Assembly: GCA_934045075.1 (NCBI GenBank)
Contig: OW203732.1
Span: 7,155,001 to 7,219,000, forward strand
Length of the DNA: 64,000 nt
Direction of reading: 5' to 3'
DNA from: Yponomeuta sedellus
Lineage: Eukaryota > Arthropoda > Insecta > Lepidoptera > Yponomeutidae
Part shown: positions 1-10,493 of the stretch, in pieces
How positions within the stretch are numbered: position 1 is the stretch's first letter
Layout: each line of letters starts with the position of its first letter
Translations under genes and position numbers: made by a program
Notes under the pieces: generated by a model
Told to the model about the DNA's origin: nothing
The model's database searches: none
What the model saw: only the letters and a program-made list of their open reading frames with translations

Positions 1-2331
1 GGGTGTCAAACGGCTTTGTTACGGTGGGACGTTTTTTTATGTCTCCGACTAAGGTAATGCAAATTTGCCTATGAAACTTGTTTAAGGGCTCTTCTACAAT
101 GGGCACCTCTAATATAGGGTTCTCTCTACTTGTGTGAGCTGATGCTGTGCAAGAGTTGTGAACAGATGGGGGTGTCTCAGAGGGGTTCGCTAACAACGAG
201 CTGAGCTCTTCTATGATGGAATCAAGTTCCTCGTTGTGGATCTCTACTCTGGAAAGGGCATCGGCATTGGTATTACTAGATCCTTTTTTATAGATGACAG
301 AGAAGTCAAACTCACTCAGCTTCAGCTTCCATCTGGTTAGCCTCGAGTTTGGCTCCTTAAGACTCATAACCCATTGAAGTGGTTTATGGTCCGTTAGGAT
401 TTTGAACTTTCGGCCATACAAGTAGGGCCTAAAGTACTTTGTCGCCCATACAATAGCGAGTAATTCTTTTTCGATCGTACTATAGTTCTGCTCGCTATCG
501 TTTAGTGTGCGAGATGCATAACAGACTGGCTTATCGCTGCCTACAGGGCCTTGCGATAATACAGCGCCTATAGCGATATTCGATGCGTCAGTTGTTAGCA
601 AGAAGTCCTTTGTAAAATCAGGGTACTGTAAGATCGGATCGTTGGTTAAGAGGGTCTTACATTTTTCAAAACACTCGATGTACTCAGCGTTAAGGGTTAC
701 TTTCCTACCTTTTTTCAGGCACTGTGTCAGGGGCTTGGTTAAGCGTGCAAAGTCGGGGATGAATTTTCTATAGTAGCCTATAAGGCCTAAAAACTGTTTA
801 ATTTCCTTGGGGGTTCTCGGAATGGGGTACTTTTCTATGGCGGAAATTTTGTCAGGGTTTGGTTTAATGCCTTCCCTAGTGATAACATGACCTAGGTACG
901 CAGTTTCTAATTTCAGGAATTCGGACTTGTCTATCTGAATCTTGAAATTAGACTCTCGTAGTCTCTTAAATACTTTTTCCAGGTTAATGATGTGTTCCTG
1001 AAGGGATGTACTGAACACTATTATATCGTCAAGATAGACCAGACAGATGACATTCTGTAGGCCTTGGAGAACGTTGTCCATTACGCGTTGGAAGGTGGAC
1101 GGGGAGTTCTTTAAACCCATGGGCATACGTAAAAATTCGTAATGCCCGTTCTCTACATTAAATGCCGTCTTTGGAATGTCAGTAGGGTCCATTTCTACTT
1201 GGTAGAACCCGCTGGCAAGATCCAAGGTGGTAAAGTACTGACAGTTGCCAAGCTTGTCTAATACGTCACTTATGTTTGGAATTGGGTACTTGTCGTCATA
1301 AGTTTTCTCATTAACCTTCCGAAAATCTACGACTAAGCGCCATTTTGTTTTTCCAGAGGCATCTGTTTTTTTCGGCACCACCCAGATTGGTGAGCTCCAA
1401 GCCGACTCAGATGGCTGTATGATACCCTGGTCTAACATCTTCCCTATTTGATTTTTAACTTCGTCCCTATGGACGTAGGGGTAGCGGTAGCTCTTTGTAT
1501 AGACTGGCAATTCGTCCGTAGTGCGAATACGATGTTTTATTTTATTCGTGAATGTTAAGTTCTCGCCTTCGATGTAGAATACATCGGCGTATTTTTGGCA
1601 TAAGGCCTCTAAGTTAGCCTTTTCTTCCGCATTTAGGTGATCTGTGCGCAAGCGAGATAACACTTCGTTAGAGCGCGCGGACGGATGCTCGGGACGTGTG
1701 CACTCGATAGTGTACGTCTCCGCTAGGACGGCACGGTCCATTGAGAATATTAGGTCGTTTGAGGTGGGGTTCGATATCTCTACAAAACCTCGGCTGTTAG
1801 TGACGGTTGTGAGACATTCGTTGATGACGCAATTTGACATAATCTGCTCACTAATAAAAGCATCGCCATCATGTACGTTAACAGGAATTCTAACCAATTT
1901 AGAGGAATTGGCGGGAATCACGTACTCGTAAAGGTTGACGTTACGCGAGTTGTACATGTGGATGGGATTGGTGGAAAATTGCGTTATCAGCTGCTTATCT
2001 TTAAGATCGATTTCGGCCTCCCATTTCTCTAAAAGGTCGAGTCCTATTAGGCCATCAAAGTACTCATGAAACTTGTATATAAAGAGCTTTATAGTTTCAG
2101 AGTCTCGGAATTCGTCGAAGCACGGCACGGTTATTGAATAGTTATTACGTGACGTTGCATGGACGTTGGTTACTTCGAAGGGGTCAAAATTTAGGGGTAA
2201 GTGAGCGTAAAATCTGTCTACAGCCTCCGGACTGATAAAAGATTGGTTCGCACCCGTATCTATCAGTAGTCTCAAAGGTGGATTAGAGATCTGTATGAAA
2301 GGGAGTTGTCTTTGGGTCTGTAGGTTTAGTT
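1..2331 (-). CDS. pol: Ty3/gypsy pol (protease, reverse transcriptase, RNase H), 3' end beyond the window
   Basis: Polyprotein of an LTR retrotransposon, read right to left. Seen: one open frame from the gag overlap to base 1. An aspartic protease motif DTGAN is at 2246-2260. The RT core includes LDLASGFYQVEMDP near 1190-1230 and the catalytic YLDD box at 1025-1036. RNase H follows, with TDAS near 581-592, TDHKPLQW near 370-394 and NADALSR at 248-268. All these motifs share one frame, so no break is visible. Integrase and the 3' LTR must lie left of the window. The frame is -1 relative to gag, as in gypsy-type elements. Known: Ty3/gypsy order is PR-RT-RH-IN. Inferred: a fairly young copy; whether it is active cannot be judged without the other half. 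Confidence 0.93.
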
Positions 2332-2345
2332 CTATTTTAACTTGT
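2332..2345 (-). promoter_or_regulatory. gag-pol overlap, probable -1 frameshift site
   Basis: Gag ends ...GAC AAG TTA AAA TAG. The pol frame is one base back and runs straight through this point (CAA GTT AAA ATA GAA). The A/T-rich GTTAAAAT just before the gag stop is the likely slip point, though it is not a perfect X XXY YYZ heptamer. The exact site is inferred. Confidence 0.5.
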
Positions 2346-3546
2346 CTGATTTCGTACGCTTCGGAAAATCCTGCTGTTCTTCAGCGGTGCTGGAGGACGG
2401 AGTGGGCTCTTCATAAGGAAGGATGGTACACTCGCCAGATGATTCATACACTTCGCTATCTACGTAATAGGGTGTTTCGACGGTGTCTGAATAGCAATAA
2501 CCGTCAGAGTCAACATAATATGGATAGTACTCGGGGCACTGATAATAATTGCCATACTCAGCACATTCGTTCATATTCATTTCTCGCGTCTTGAAATAGT
2601 TGGAAGGTGGGGGGTTACCATGGACGCGCCAATCACGACCGGTAGGTGGTAAAGGCCTAGCTTGAAAATTGCTAACGCCGCTCATCGGCTTCGGGCCTTG
2701 AAATGAATTTCTTGGCTGGACACGAAAATTATTTTGATGGGGGTTGTAATTAGGTGGCGGCGCACGGAACATCTGCTGTGTGCGCGTGGGCATATTTACT
2801 GGTCTTAGAGAATGATTATGCTGGAAGTTAGGTTTCCAGGCTTGCTGTGGGGGTTGCCAGATGGGCACAGGTGCTGGCATTTGTGCAGGTGAGTTGAATG
2901 GTTTGATAAGAGGCATGGCAGGAGCCATGGCAGTGACCTTGGGTAAGAGTGGTCTTTTATCTGTGACTGACTCATTACGATTTTGCAGATAAATCACATT
3001 CAGCTCCTCTTGTACAAATTCGAGCGCCTTCTCGACACTATCAGGTCGCATACAGCGTACGCGTGAACCTAAGGGTTCCTTTAGACCGCGTACATACGCT
3101 TGCATAGTAAGCCTTTTGTACAGCGTGCGTTTGGCCTCGATGGTGGTTTGTACAGTCTCATGTAGGGTTACATATGTCATTATGGTACTGAATAAATTGA
3201 CGCAACGATCATAGAATTCTTGCGGGGTGTTTTGGCCTTGTGTGGCTAGCATGAGGTCATTATAAAGAGCGGTCTCGTCTCTTTGGTCTGAGAAATTGTT
3301 AACTAAAGCACTTCTTATGTCAATCCAATTTTCTGGTATGCCATTAGAGTTTATGATACGCGCGGCTTGCCCAGTGATCTTATTAAGAATGCCATTTACT
3401 AGGCAAAGCTGGCTCAGTGCGTTTTCAGTGGCATATTCAGCTACAATTTGGTTACACAGGTTAATGAACCTTGGCAAGATGTGAGGATTGCCGTCAAATT
3501 CGGGTACCAGGCGTAAGGCCTTGAATATGGTATCTACGTCTGCCAT
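2332..3546 (-). CDS. gag: Ty3/gypsy gag-like protein, 404 aa
   Basis: Structural protein of the same retrotransposon. Seen: intact 404-residue frame starting MADVDTIFKALRLVPEFDG and ending just before the pol frame. The N-terminal half (about residues 1-190) is helical and charged, like insect gypsy capsids (for example LCLVNGILNKITGQAARII). A Pro/Gln/Asn/Arg-rich linker follows (about 200-310), then an acidic Tyr-rich tail with repeated YYVDS. No CCHC zinc knuckle is present; the Arg-rich linker may bind RNA instead, as in gags of the 17.6/297 group. The start is the first Met after the leader and lies 388 bp from the primer-binding site. Calling it gag rests on position and layout more than on a diagnostic motif. 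Confidence 0.85.
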   Translation of the reverse strand: MADVDTIFKALRLVPEFDGNPHILPRFINLCNQIVAEYATENALSQLCLVNGILNKITGQAARIINSNGIPENWIDIRSALVNNFSDQRDETALYNDLMLATQGQNTPQEFYDRCVNLFSTIMTYVTLHETVQTTIEAKRTLYKRLTMQAYVRGLKEPLGSRVRCMRPDSVEKALEFVQEELNVIYLQNRNESVTDKRPLLPKVTAMAPAMPLIKPFNSPAQMPAPVPIWQPPQQAWKPNFQHNHSLRPVNMPTRTQQMFRAPPPNYNPHQNNFRVQPRNSFQGPKPMSGVSNFQARPLPPTGRDWRVHGNPPPSNYFKTREMNMNECAEYGNYYQCPEYYPYYVDSDGYCYSDTVETPYYVDSEVYESSGECTILPYEEPTPSSSTAEEQQDFPKRTKSDKLK

Positions 3547-3547
3547 T

Positions 3548-3934
3548 TTTGGGGTATTGGGGCTCTTAAAGGTATCGAAACCTTCAAGGGTCTCAACTGT
3601 GCTATCTAAATCTACACTTATCTCTCTATTACTATCTAAATCTAATCTACGGGCTATTCTAGATTGAGCAGGCTCCGTAGGGGTAGTATTCTTAGGGTAG
3701 AAAATTTTGGAAATTTAAAGGAAAACTAGGATAACTTGAAAGCAACACAGGAATGATTCAAGTGCACTTACATATATTTCATCATGGTCTTTCTGGGGTC
3801 GATTTCTTGATTTTCCTCCGGGCCAGGTCTCCAGGTTCGATGATTGTCAGGATACTCGGTGTCCGAAGATGTAGCGATCAGCGGTGTTCGATATTAGAAT
3901 CCCTAGCTAATCCTCGAAACGCCTCGAGTATCCT
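3548..3934 (-). other. Retrotransposon 5' untranslated leader
   Basis: Sequence between the primer-binding site and the gag start; no long frame. The gag promoter is expected further upstream in the LTR. Confidence 0.6.
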
Positions 3935-3947
3935 ACCGGCTGCGCCA
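3935..3947 (-). promoter_or_regulatory. Primer-binding site, tRNA-Ser type
   Basis: The minus strand reads TGGCGCAGCCGGT. TGGCGCAGTCG is the complement of the 3' end of insect tRNA-Ser with CCA, so there is one mismatch in the first 11 bases. It directly follows AATT, a usual LTR end in this group. Confidence 0.7.
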
Positions 3948-4216
3948 ATTAGGTACGAAGGCCGTCGCCGGAGGATCCAAAAAAAACCAAAATGATTTTT
4001 ATAAAATATAATTAAAAATTAATATTACAATAAATTATAACCTAAGCGACGTCTAGTTAGCACGATGCTAAATTAGGAAGTCCCTGCTTAAAAACTAGGT
4101 AAAACTGGCGTGAGTTACACGAGGCGCCGACTCAGCGTTTCTGTGGGAAAACGGTGGCGCAATCGCGGTATAGCAACCCAACGTCAGCGGTTCGCTTGAG
4201 GGTGACGTACGTAATT
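3948..4216 (-). mobile_element. Probable 5' LTR and flank
   Basis: The inner LTR edge is placed at the ...AATT before the primer-binding site. The minus strand then has T-rich runs and an AT-rich stretch (3995-4045). The outer edge is not visible without the 3' LTR; it must lie before the SINE-B piece starting near 4217. Confidence 0.45.
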
Positions 4217-4310
4217 GGCACATACATTGCTTCTGGCCCCACAATAGGATACCCTGTGTCGTGGGAACCAGAAACAACGACATCACAAACATGTAAACAT
4301 TCTTGTAAAG
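4217..4310 (-). mobile_element. SINE-B body fragment
   Basis: The plus strand reads the reverse of SINE-B: ACATTGCTTCTGGCCCC, GGATACCCTGTGTCGTGG, then ACATCACAAACATG. The tRNA-like head is missing. Confidence 0.75.
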
Positions 4311-4406
4311 ATGTAACCTATCAAGCATTGATTTAGTCGGAAAGTGGTGTGCAAAGACATTGATTTCACTATAACGTAAGCCCTGCTCAGCAATTAGTTG
4401 CCAAAT

Positions 4407-4462
4407 CCATATTTTTTCAGCCTGTTACACTCTAATGAGTGTAACAGGCTGAAAAAATATGG
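4407..4462. repeat. Perfect 26-bp-arm palindrome
   Basis: Arms CCATATTTTTTCAGCCTGTT... and their exact reverse complement are separated by the 4-base loop TAAT. It would form a very stable hairpin. It could be a tiny fold-back insertion. Confidence 0.9.
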
Positions 4463-4807
4463 AAAAGTAATCTTTTAATGGCCACAGAGCGTACGGCCGC
4501 ATTCATAACGCCCTTTTAAGTGTGTGTTTATTGCGAATAAAAAAGGTCCTTCCACCCATGAAGTGCTGAAGACTCGGTTGCCTCCAATTAACACGAGCCA
4601 TTTAGCACCGCTGGTGAGCTTCTTTATAAACTAGCCTGGGGTATTAAGCGCTCCAGATTTAATGAGCACATTAACTTTTTTATGGCTTTATTATTTTTCA
4701 GGATGACCGTACTTGTCCGTCTTTTACGGAGCCTGAAGAGTTGTGTCTACATGTTAGTTGCTCTATCAAGTGTTATTTTGGTGACGTCATCATTATTAGT
4801 TACCTCG
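4463..4807. other. No feature recognised
   Basis: No coding or repeat signal that I can support. Confidence 0.5.
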
Positions 4808-4888
4808 TTATCAACCCTTGTATCTCCCACTGCTAGGGCACGGGACTCTTCCTGCATCGCAGGAAGGTTAGGCCATACTAGGCCATGA
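4808..4888 (-). mobile_element. SINE-5S, 3' fragment
   Basis: Reverse of the SINE-5S tail: TATCAACCCTTGTAT, CACTGCTAGGGCACGGG and CTGCATCGCAGGAAGG. The 5S-like head is absent. Confidence 0.8.
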
Positions 4889-5222
4889 TAGACAGATGGA
4901 AAAATAATTTATTTGTATGTGCGAGTATTTTTACTATATTTATAATGTGCAATTATTTTTGTATTGTATTGGTAGCGGGGAACAAAAAAAATAATAAAAA
5001 CGGTCCCAACTGAAAATCAGTTTTGCTGGTGATGTGTTATTCACAGCACACACAATGCAAGCTGAGTCGGTGACCTTTTTTTCTTGCCACGGAGGCACAA
5101 TAATTTGTAAAAAGATTTTACTGTTTTTTTTTATATACCTCAAATTGATGTTCATCTTTCTCATTGCTATTTTTTATATGTGTGCATTTGTGGCAATTTA
5201 AATAAATTATTTCTTTCTTTCT

Positions 5223-5258
5223 TATACTCCACCACGGGGGCCAAGTCCGGGTTGGTTT
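5223..5258 (-). mobile_element. SINE-5S, short internal fragment
   Basis: ACTCCACCACGGGGGCCAAG then TCCGGGTTGG, the central SINE-5S block, directly beside a SINE-C piece. The 334 bp before it are AT-rich with nothing recognised. Confidence 0.65.
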
Positions 5259-5267
5259 AATATATGT

Positions 5268-5448
5268 ATGTTAAGAACATTATTACCGGTGCAGGAAAAC
5301 ATCGTGAGGAAACCTAATGTGTTCAAATACCTCAGCACTTGAAATTGCTAATCCGTAGTGGGCACGTGTGGTAATTAAGCCCATACTCTCTCTTTGAGAG
5401 AAGGCATGCGCTCTGCATTGGTACGTTTATAGGCTACATGAGAAAAAC
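5268..5448 (+). mobile_element. SINE-C, 3' part
   Basis: SINE-C is the common lepidopteran family with a tRNA-like head and a body reading AAACATCGTGAGGAAACCT, AATACCTCAGC, TAATTAAGCCCATACTCTCT. Here the head is missing. Confidence 0.75.
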
Positions 5449-6011
5449 TATATTATATTAAACGGGTCAAATCGCAATTATTTATTATTATTTTATTCAT
5501 TATTATTATTACACATTATTAGTATTATTACCAACATTGTTTTGCCGAAACAAAAGTGGAATATGAACTGGAGATTCAAAGTCGCGTTTGCGTAATTTTG
5601 CAAAATGCATCTAGTATCGTTTACCTAAAATTTTTGCCTACAAAGAACCTAAACGGAATTTTCATGCGTTCTTTTGAAAAACTAATTTATATTTTAATGC
5701 TAGATGTAAACCGGGCGGGTGGGTAAACAGGATCTCAAATAAGCGAGGCGTAGTTCTGCCCTCCTATTACGTAGCATTCCCCTCTATCGAGTGAAGCATT
5801 TAGACGACTCCTAAGTGTCAAATATGTATGCATTTGACGGCCGGAGCAGCTTAAAAAAAATAAAAATCAACGTCACTCAACTCAGTGAATACTTACATAA
5901 TAATGCCCCTGGTTTATACTCACGCTCCAGCGTAGCATAAGAATGCTGAAAGTTTCGTTTTTTTGTAAATTTTTGTAGTTTTGGTACTTTTTTTCCAGCC
6001 AAATTCTATGA
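5449..6011. other. AT-rich, no gene
   Basis: Starts with a short piece of repeat F (AAACGGGTCAAATCGC). The rest shows nothing recognisable. Confidence 0.4.
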
Positions 6012-6179
6012 TAATTCTATGCCGATGAGTCGCCCATTAGCTCAGTTGGAAAGAGCGCTGGCACGGAAAACCAGAGGTCGCGGGTTCGAATCTCGGCATG
6101 GGTGGAATTTTTAGCCTCTAAATAGGTTTTTAAAAATGGTCCTTAGCACGGGTTAGTGCATTAAAAAAAAGGATTTAAT
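6012..6179 (+). mobile_element. SINE-A, full-length long-tail copy
   Basis: A tRNA-like unit: A box TAGCTCAGTTGG, B box GGTTCGAATC, and a 7-bp acceptor-like pairing CGCCCAT/ATGGGTG. It is followed by AGCCTCTAAATAGG and the tail TTAGTGCATTAAAA. Direct repeats CAAATTCTATGA at 6000-6011 and 6180-6191 are a 12-bp target duplication, showing insertion by target-primed reverse transcription. The anticodon arm is damaged, so it is not a working tRNA gene. Confidence 0.88.
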
Positions 6180-6275
6180 CAAATTCTATGAATCAAGTAT
6201 CTAGTTGGTTTTGTTTCCAAGTATTCTTAGCTTTCAAGTGGGAGTCAGCATTTTAAAGACCTTATTATATGTACA

Positions 6276-6425
6276 AAGCAGCGTAGGACGACCAGCCACA
6301 AAATGGACAGAAGATCTCATCCATTAGGCAGAACGACGCTGGACACAAGCCGCTTCCAACCGGTATTTTGGAAATCCATGGATGAGACCTATGTCCAGCA
6401 GTCGCTAAATGATGATGATAAGACC
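6276..6425 (+). pseudogene. RTE-type LINE, 3' terminal coding fragment
   Basis: Translates to the C-terminal signature SVGRPATKWTEDLI followed by remains of a Tyr-Val-Gln-Gln motif, with stops. It ends in a GATGATGAT tail, the usual 3' end of RTE LINEs. Simple (CTAT)n follows at 6495-6516. Confidence 0.75.
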
Positions 6426-6534
6426 GCCAATTGTATAACATTACTTAGATTTAAGAATCATGGTTGTAATATTTTTCTCGTTGTGCAATAAAGTTTTCTC
6501 TATCTATCTATCTATCATAGGTATATATGATATT

Positions 6535-6715
6535 GTTCGGGTTCGAATCCCGGCTGGGGACAAAAAAAACAGATCTTGGATGTTTACATGTTTGTGAACG
6601 ACATCACAAACATGTAAACATCCAAGATCTGGGTTTCTGATCTATTTCTGGCTCCCACGACACTGGGTATTCTAGTGGTGGGGCCAGGAGCAATGCATGT
6701 GCCTTTACGTATATG
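6535..6715 (+). mobile_element. SINE-B with internal inverted duplication
   Basis: Begins at the B box (GGTTCGAATCCC), then GGGGACAAAAAA, CTTGGATGTTTACATG. At about 6603 the sequence turns back: a 30-bp segment is repeated in reverse orientation before the body resumes (CTCCCACGACACTGGG...). Confidence 0.75.
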
Positions 6716-7196
6716 TTATGTTTTCGTGAGGAAACCCGCGGTTTGATTGGCCCCTCACCTATTGGCTTTTCTTTCATGTACATCAAATTGTATCCTGAAA
6801 AATTCTGATCGCTTAATTTTTGAGGAGGAAATACATCACAATGTTTTACCGTCCTAACCATCAAATGATATTATATTCTACCTGTCTGTAACACTCGTTA
6901 TTGTGTAATCATCTAAACAACTTCTATTTTAGTCAGATAATAGGGACCTTTCCTAGGGCTCTCCTGAAAAGGTTTGATATTAAATATTTTCGATAACTAT
7001 GCAAAGTTGAGTGAAAGGTCGGTTGGGTTTCCATGAAATATATAATAACGTATGTAGGTGGCAGGAGGCACACGGTGATTGTGAAATCGTTAGCAATATT
7101 TTAAGAGAATTTTCTGTTGTCTTGATAAACAAAACCCGTGGACATGTGACGTCGTTATGTGGGTGGAAGTGATATTAAGAGTGTACAAATATTGTA
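6716..7196. other. No feature recognised
   Basis: No frame or repeat that I can support. Confidence 0.4.
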
Positions 7197-7566
7197 TGTC
7201 ATCATCATCAACCCATTATGTCCCCACCGAGGGGCACAGGTATCTTCCCTAAGGAAGGTGTAGGCCATACTCCACCACGGGGGCCAAGACTGGGTTGATG
7301 AAGGATTGTAAGACAGCGGTGGGCCTTATATACTGTCAGAAGTTATCAAGCCGCGCATAAGGCCTCTGACATGGCTTAACGACTGCCATTACATGACAGC
7401 TGGCAGCAACGGCTTAACGTGCCTTGCGAAGCACGAAATTGCTCGCAAAAATGCCTCTAGCGGTATTCACAAGACGGTCACCCATTCTGCAACTGACCGG
7501 GCCTTTTGTTGCTTAACACAAGTGATTGATTTCAATCACTCGGTTCGAATAGGCCACGAGCGCTTT
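7197..7566 (-). mobile_element. SINE-5S, full length
   Basis: Complete copy read on the minus strand: 5S-like head at the right (GCGCTCGTGGCC...), the 5S-like block near 7480-7530, the middle with CACGGGGGCCAAG, and a (GAT)n tail at the left. A 9-bp duplication AATATTGTA lies at 7188-7196 and 7567-7575, so the ends are well defined. Confidence 0.88.
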
Positions 7567-7597
7567 AATATTGTAGGTACTAGTTTGTAAATATAGG

Positions 7598-7860
7598 TAG
7601 GTAAACGATTTTTAACATTAATTTGAAGAGTTTGTCTCAAATGAAAAGGGTAAGAAGTGATAAGATGTTTCCTATACGTTAAATATTTTGAAGTCTCTTG
7701 TAGGTGATTTTCAACATTAATTCGAAATTTTCGCCTCAAATGAAAAGTAGAAGTAAGTAGATCCGGACTAAAAGTCTAAAATGTGTGGTGCTTACGAAAG
7801 TTTTAGTTCAAAAAAAGATGGTTAGATGTTTCTTTTACGTTAAATAGTTTGAAGTCTCTT
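7598..7860. repeat. Two diverged direct repeat units
   Basis: Units at about 7598-7699 and 7700-7860 share AACATTAATT, CTCAAATGAAAAG, TACGTTAAATA and GAAGTCTCTT. The second carries about 50 extra bases. Nothing else is seen up to 8195. Confidence 0.65.
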
Positions 7861-8195
7861 TGTGATATGCGGAAAACATTGAAAGAACAACTTAGTTGGC
7901 AGGCGCCGTTCATAAGACAATCCAGTCAAATGTTGTTGGTTTTTTATTACGGTTTGTACCGTTTTGGATAACGTTTTGGTACCAAAAGACACTATTGCTA
8001 TGAAGTAGATTTGTGGTCCGATAGATTTCTTAAAATTTTTAATATATTATGCCATCCTGAGTGAAAATATACCTAAACAAATGTTTTGTATTAACCTAAT
8101 GAATCATAATAGTTTAATGTATCTAAATAATAAAAAAGCCAGGAGTCGACGTGAAATTGATTTATAATTCATGATCTTATTTTACTATTATTACA

Positions 8196-8478
8196 GGACC
8201 AGTGAAATACCGGTAGAATACCGGCTTCTCAATCGGGAGGTCGTAAGTTCGAAAACCGGCATATCTTTGTTTTCTAAGTGTTAGGTACATTTGTGTAGTT
8301 GTAGTAGCTCTACACTCGCTAACTGTAAGGAAAACACAGTGAGGAAATCTGAGTGTCTGTAGGTGTCTATCTATCTCAGCGCTTGAAATTGTCAATCCGT
8401 AGTGGGCACGTGTGGAAATGCCCACTCTTTCTCTCTTTCTCTCTGAGTAAAGGTCAGTGCCCTGAAGTGGGATGTAAA
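8196..8478 (+). mobile_element. SINE-C, nearly complete
   Basis: tRNA-like head with a worn B box (AAGTTCGAAAACC), then TTTGTTTTCTAAG, GAGGAAATCTGAGTGTCTG, GGGCACGTGTGG and TCTCTCTGAG, ending near GTGGGATGTAAAA. Confidence 0.8.
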
Positions 8479-9113
8479 ATCAGAAAAAGTAACAGTTACG
8501 AAAATAAATAAACGACGAACGGTTTAGGTTTTAAAACGCAGTGTAATTTCTTAGTACCCTACTGCCTATCGTGGGTAGAGATTTTCTAGAAGACGTGTCA
8601 ATTCAATTCAATTCTGTTTTATGGACTCAGTGCACTGATTGTCCAGTACAACTTCGCCAATATCACGTGTTAGACAAGACTATAGCCAATCACAAGCGAA
8701 CAAGGCTCGGTCAGATTTTTTTTTTTCTTTATTATTTTTGTAAAATTTTGAAAAAACTAAAGTTTGATATCATTGTCTGAAAGAAATTTACCTATAATAT
8801 AAACAATTTTACGGAACCAGCGTGGCGTCTGTTCGCAGAAATTGAATTTACCAGGAATCCTGGCAAGTTTGTTAAGCCGCGACTTCAGACACCTAGAGAA
8901 CCCTATAAAAAATTGTAGGTGCAACTGAACAGGACTGAAGAGGCATTTCGACGTTGATAATATGTCTTTGTTATTACAAAACATATCGAGCTAATGTGGG
9001 TGGAAGGACCGGTAAGGGACAGTCTAGACTTACAAACTTCAACCAAATAGGGGGTTGTATTGGCAAAGAGCAAGATAAAGGTACCCGAGATTAATGATTA
9101 ATGCTACGACTTA
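8479..9113. other. No feature recognised
   Basis: AT-rich; the short frames here have no recognisable features. Confidence 0.4.
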
Positions 9114-9205
9114 TTAATGTTTGTGATGTCGTTGTTTCTGGTTCCCACGACACAGGGTATTCTAGTGTGGGGCCAGAGGCAATGTATGTGCCTGTATGTA
9201 AAATG
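9114..9205 (+). mobile_element. SINE-B body, 5' truncated
   Basis: GTTTGTGATGTCGTTGTTTC, TCCCACGACACAGGG, GTGTGGGGCCAGAGGC, GTATGTAAAATG. Confidence 0.8.
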
Positions 9206-10493
9206 AAAAAAAAAGTTATAAAGTTATAAATAAAGTATTGAGTATTGAAAAATGTTTATGAAGCAAAAGTGATCTGTCAGGATCGTGACAAGTGGCAGAT
9301 CCTGGTCTCTGGTTAACCCTTTGGGTTGCACGTGTGAGGTTATGTTATGTCAATAAGGGCCAGTTTCTGAATTGAGAATTTTGCTTTGTAGATACTTATT
9401 TGTAGTGCTGTCTCTACGAATTTCTCAGCAAAGTACGTGAAAGAACGTTACTTAAGTATTTAATTAAAATAAAAAAATCGGCGTTCAGTCTTTTCGTCTA
9501 ATTAAAGCAGATTTTTCGATTGAAAAATCGGCCTTCAGCACGATAAAATTTGGCGATGGATACACTTGAATTGGGTTGACGCACCATTTTAAAAGGTTTA
9601 GGCATTTTAAAGGGATTAGGGCGTTGTTTCGTACATACTTTTGAACTGAAATACTATAGCTGCCAAGCATAAGAGCATCTCGCATTCAACAGTGAAACTT
9701 TAGTATCGCAACTGGATAAAAAGAAATCCTTTCAACATGAAAAATAAAGAAGACACAAAAAGTTTTTTCCGCTGTATATTCAAATAAAAAAGTATCAAGG
9801 TAAACAAACAGATACAAACCAATGGTAATAAGCAAGAATTTATTGTAACGTTTCCCTTCGAACACACAACAAATAAACGCCCAAAGCGGAGCCCGCAATC
9901 GTCACAGCAGCCTACAAGGAAACTCCGGAAATACATCAGTGGCGCCATCTATATTCATGACTTCCCCTCAAACTACGTCTCTACAGTTACCGGTCATACA
10001 AGCCTGCTCTGATGGACAAGGTAAACTCGACCTTATTTTCAAAAGCAAAGAGTCTCCAAAGCCGTCGATAATGACGTAGGTAAGTTTCCTGTTTTCTATT
10101 CTCTGAGGTACGAGTCGACGGTTGGACCAGCGAGTCGAATGCGATCAATTATTGTCATTCATCCCCAACGGGTATGTTCAAAATGCACTCGATTCTCTTG
10201 CGAAACTACCTTAGAGTGGCTTCCCTTCCGCTTTTGGTACGGGTTTTGCCCTAGCAGGCATTTGCCTTGAAACGTTTCCAAAGAAACCATTTCAGGGATG
10301 GTTGAAGCTCTTGTGCTGCGTGAATTTCGTACGTTTTCTCAAGCCAGTCAAGTGTAAAGATTTTCTTGCAGTCAGATTCGATTTTAATTTAGCTGGCTTA
10401 GAGTTATGTTTAATACATGTGTTTTTTCAGTTTATTTATTAGGTAAGATGTAATTACGCAATGCAAATCAGTTTGTAGTAAGTAACAAAAGAA
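9206..10493. other. Long stretch without recognised genes
   Basis: AT-rich, with short frames that look like chance. No repeat family recognised. Confidence 0.4.

Noticed and set aside
2295..2594. Plus-strand frames over gag and pol (also at 1644 and 3296)
   Set aside because: Shadows of the minus-strand retrotransposon genes.
6029..6106. A genuine tRNA gene
   Set aside because: Boxes A and B are good, but the anticodon arm is damaged, the T stem is offset, and the unit is repeated with SINE tails and target duplications.
7393..7590. Small frames within SINE-5S copies (also near 17202, 21.9 kb, 26276 and 63085)
   Set aside because: Recurrent because the SINE is recurrent; no protein family, and reading frames are not preserved between copies.
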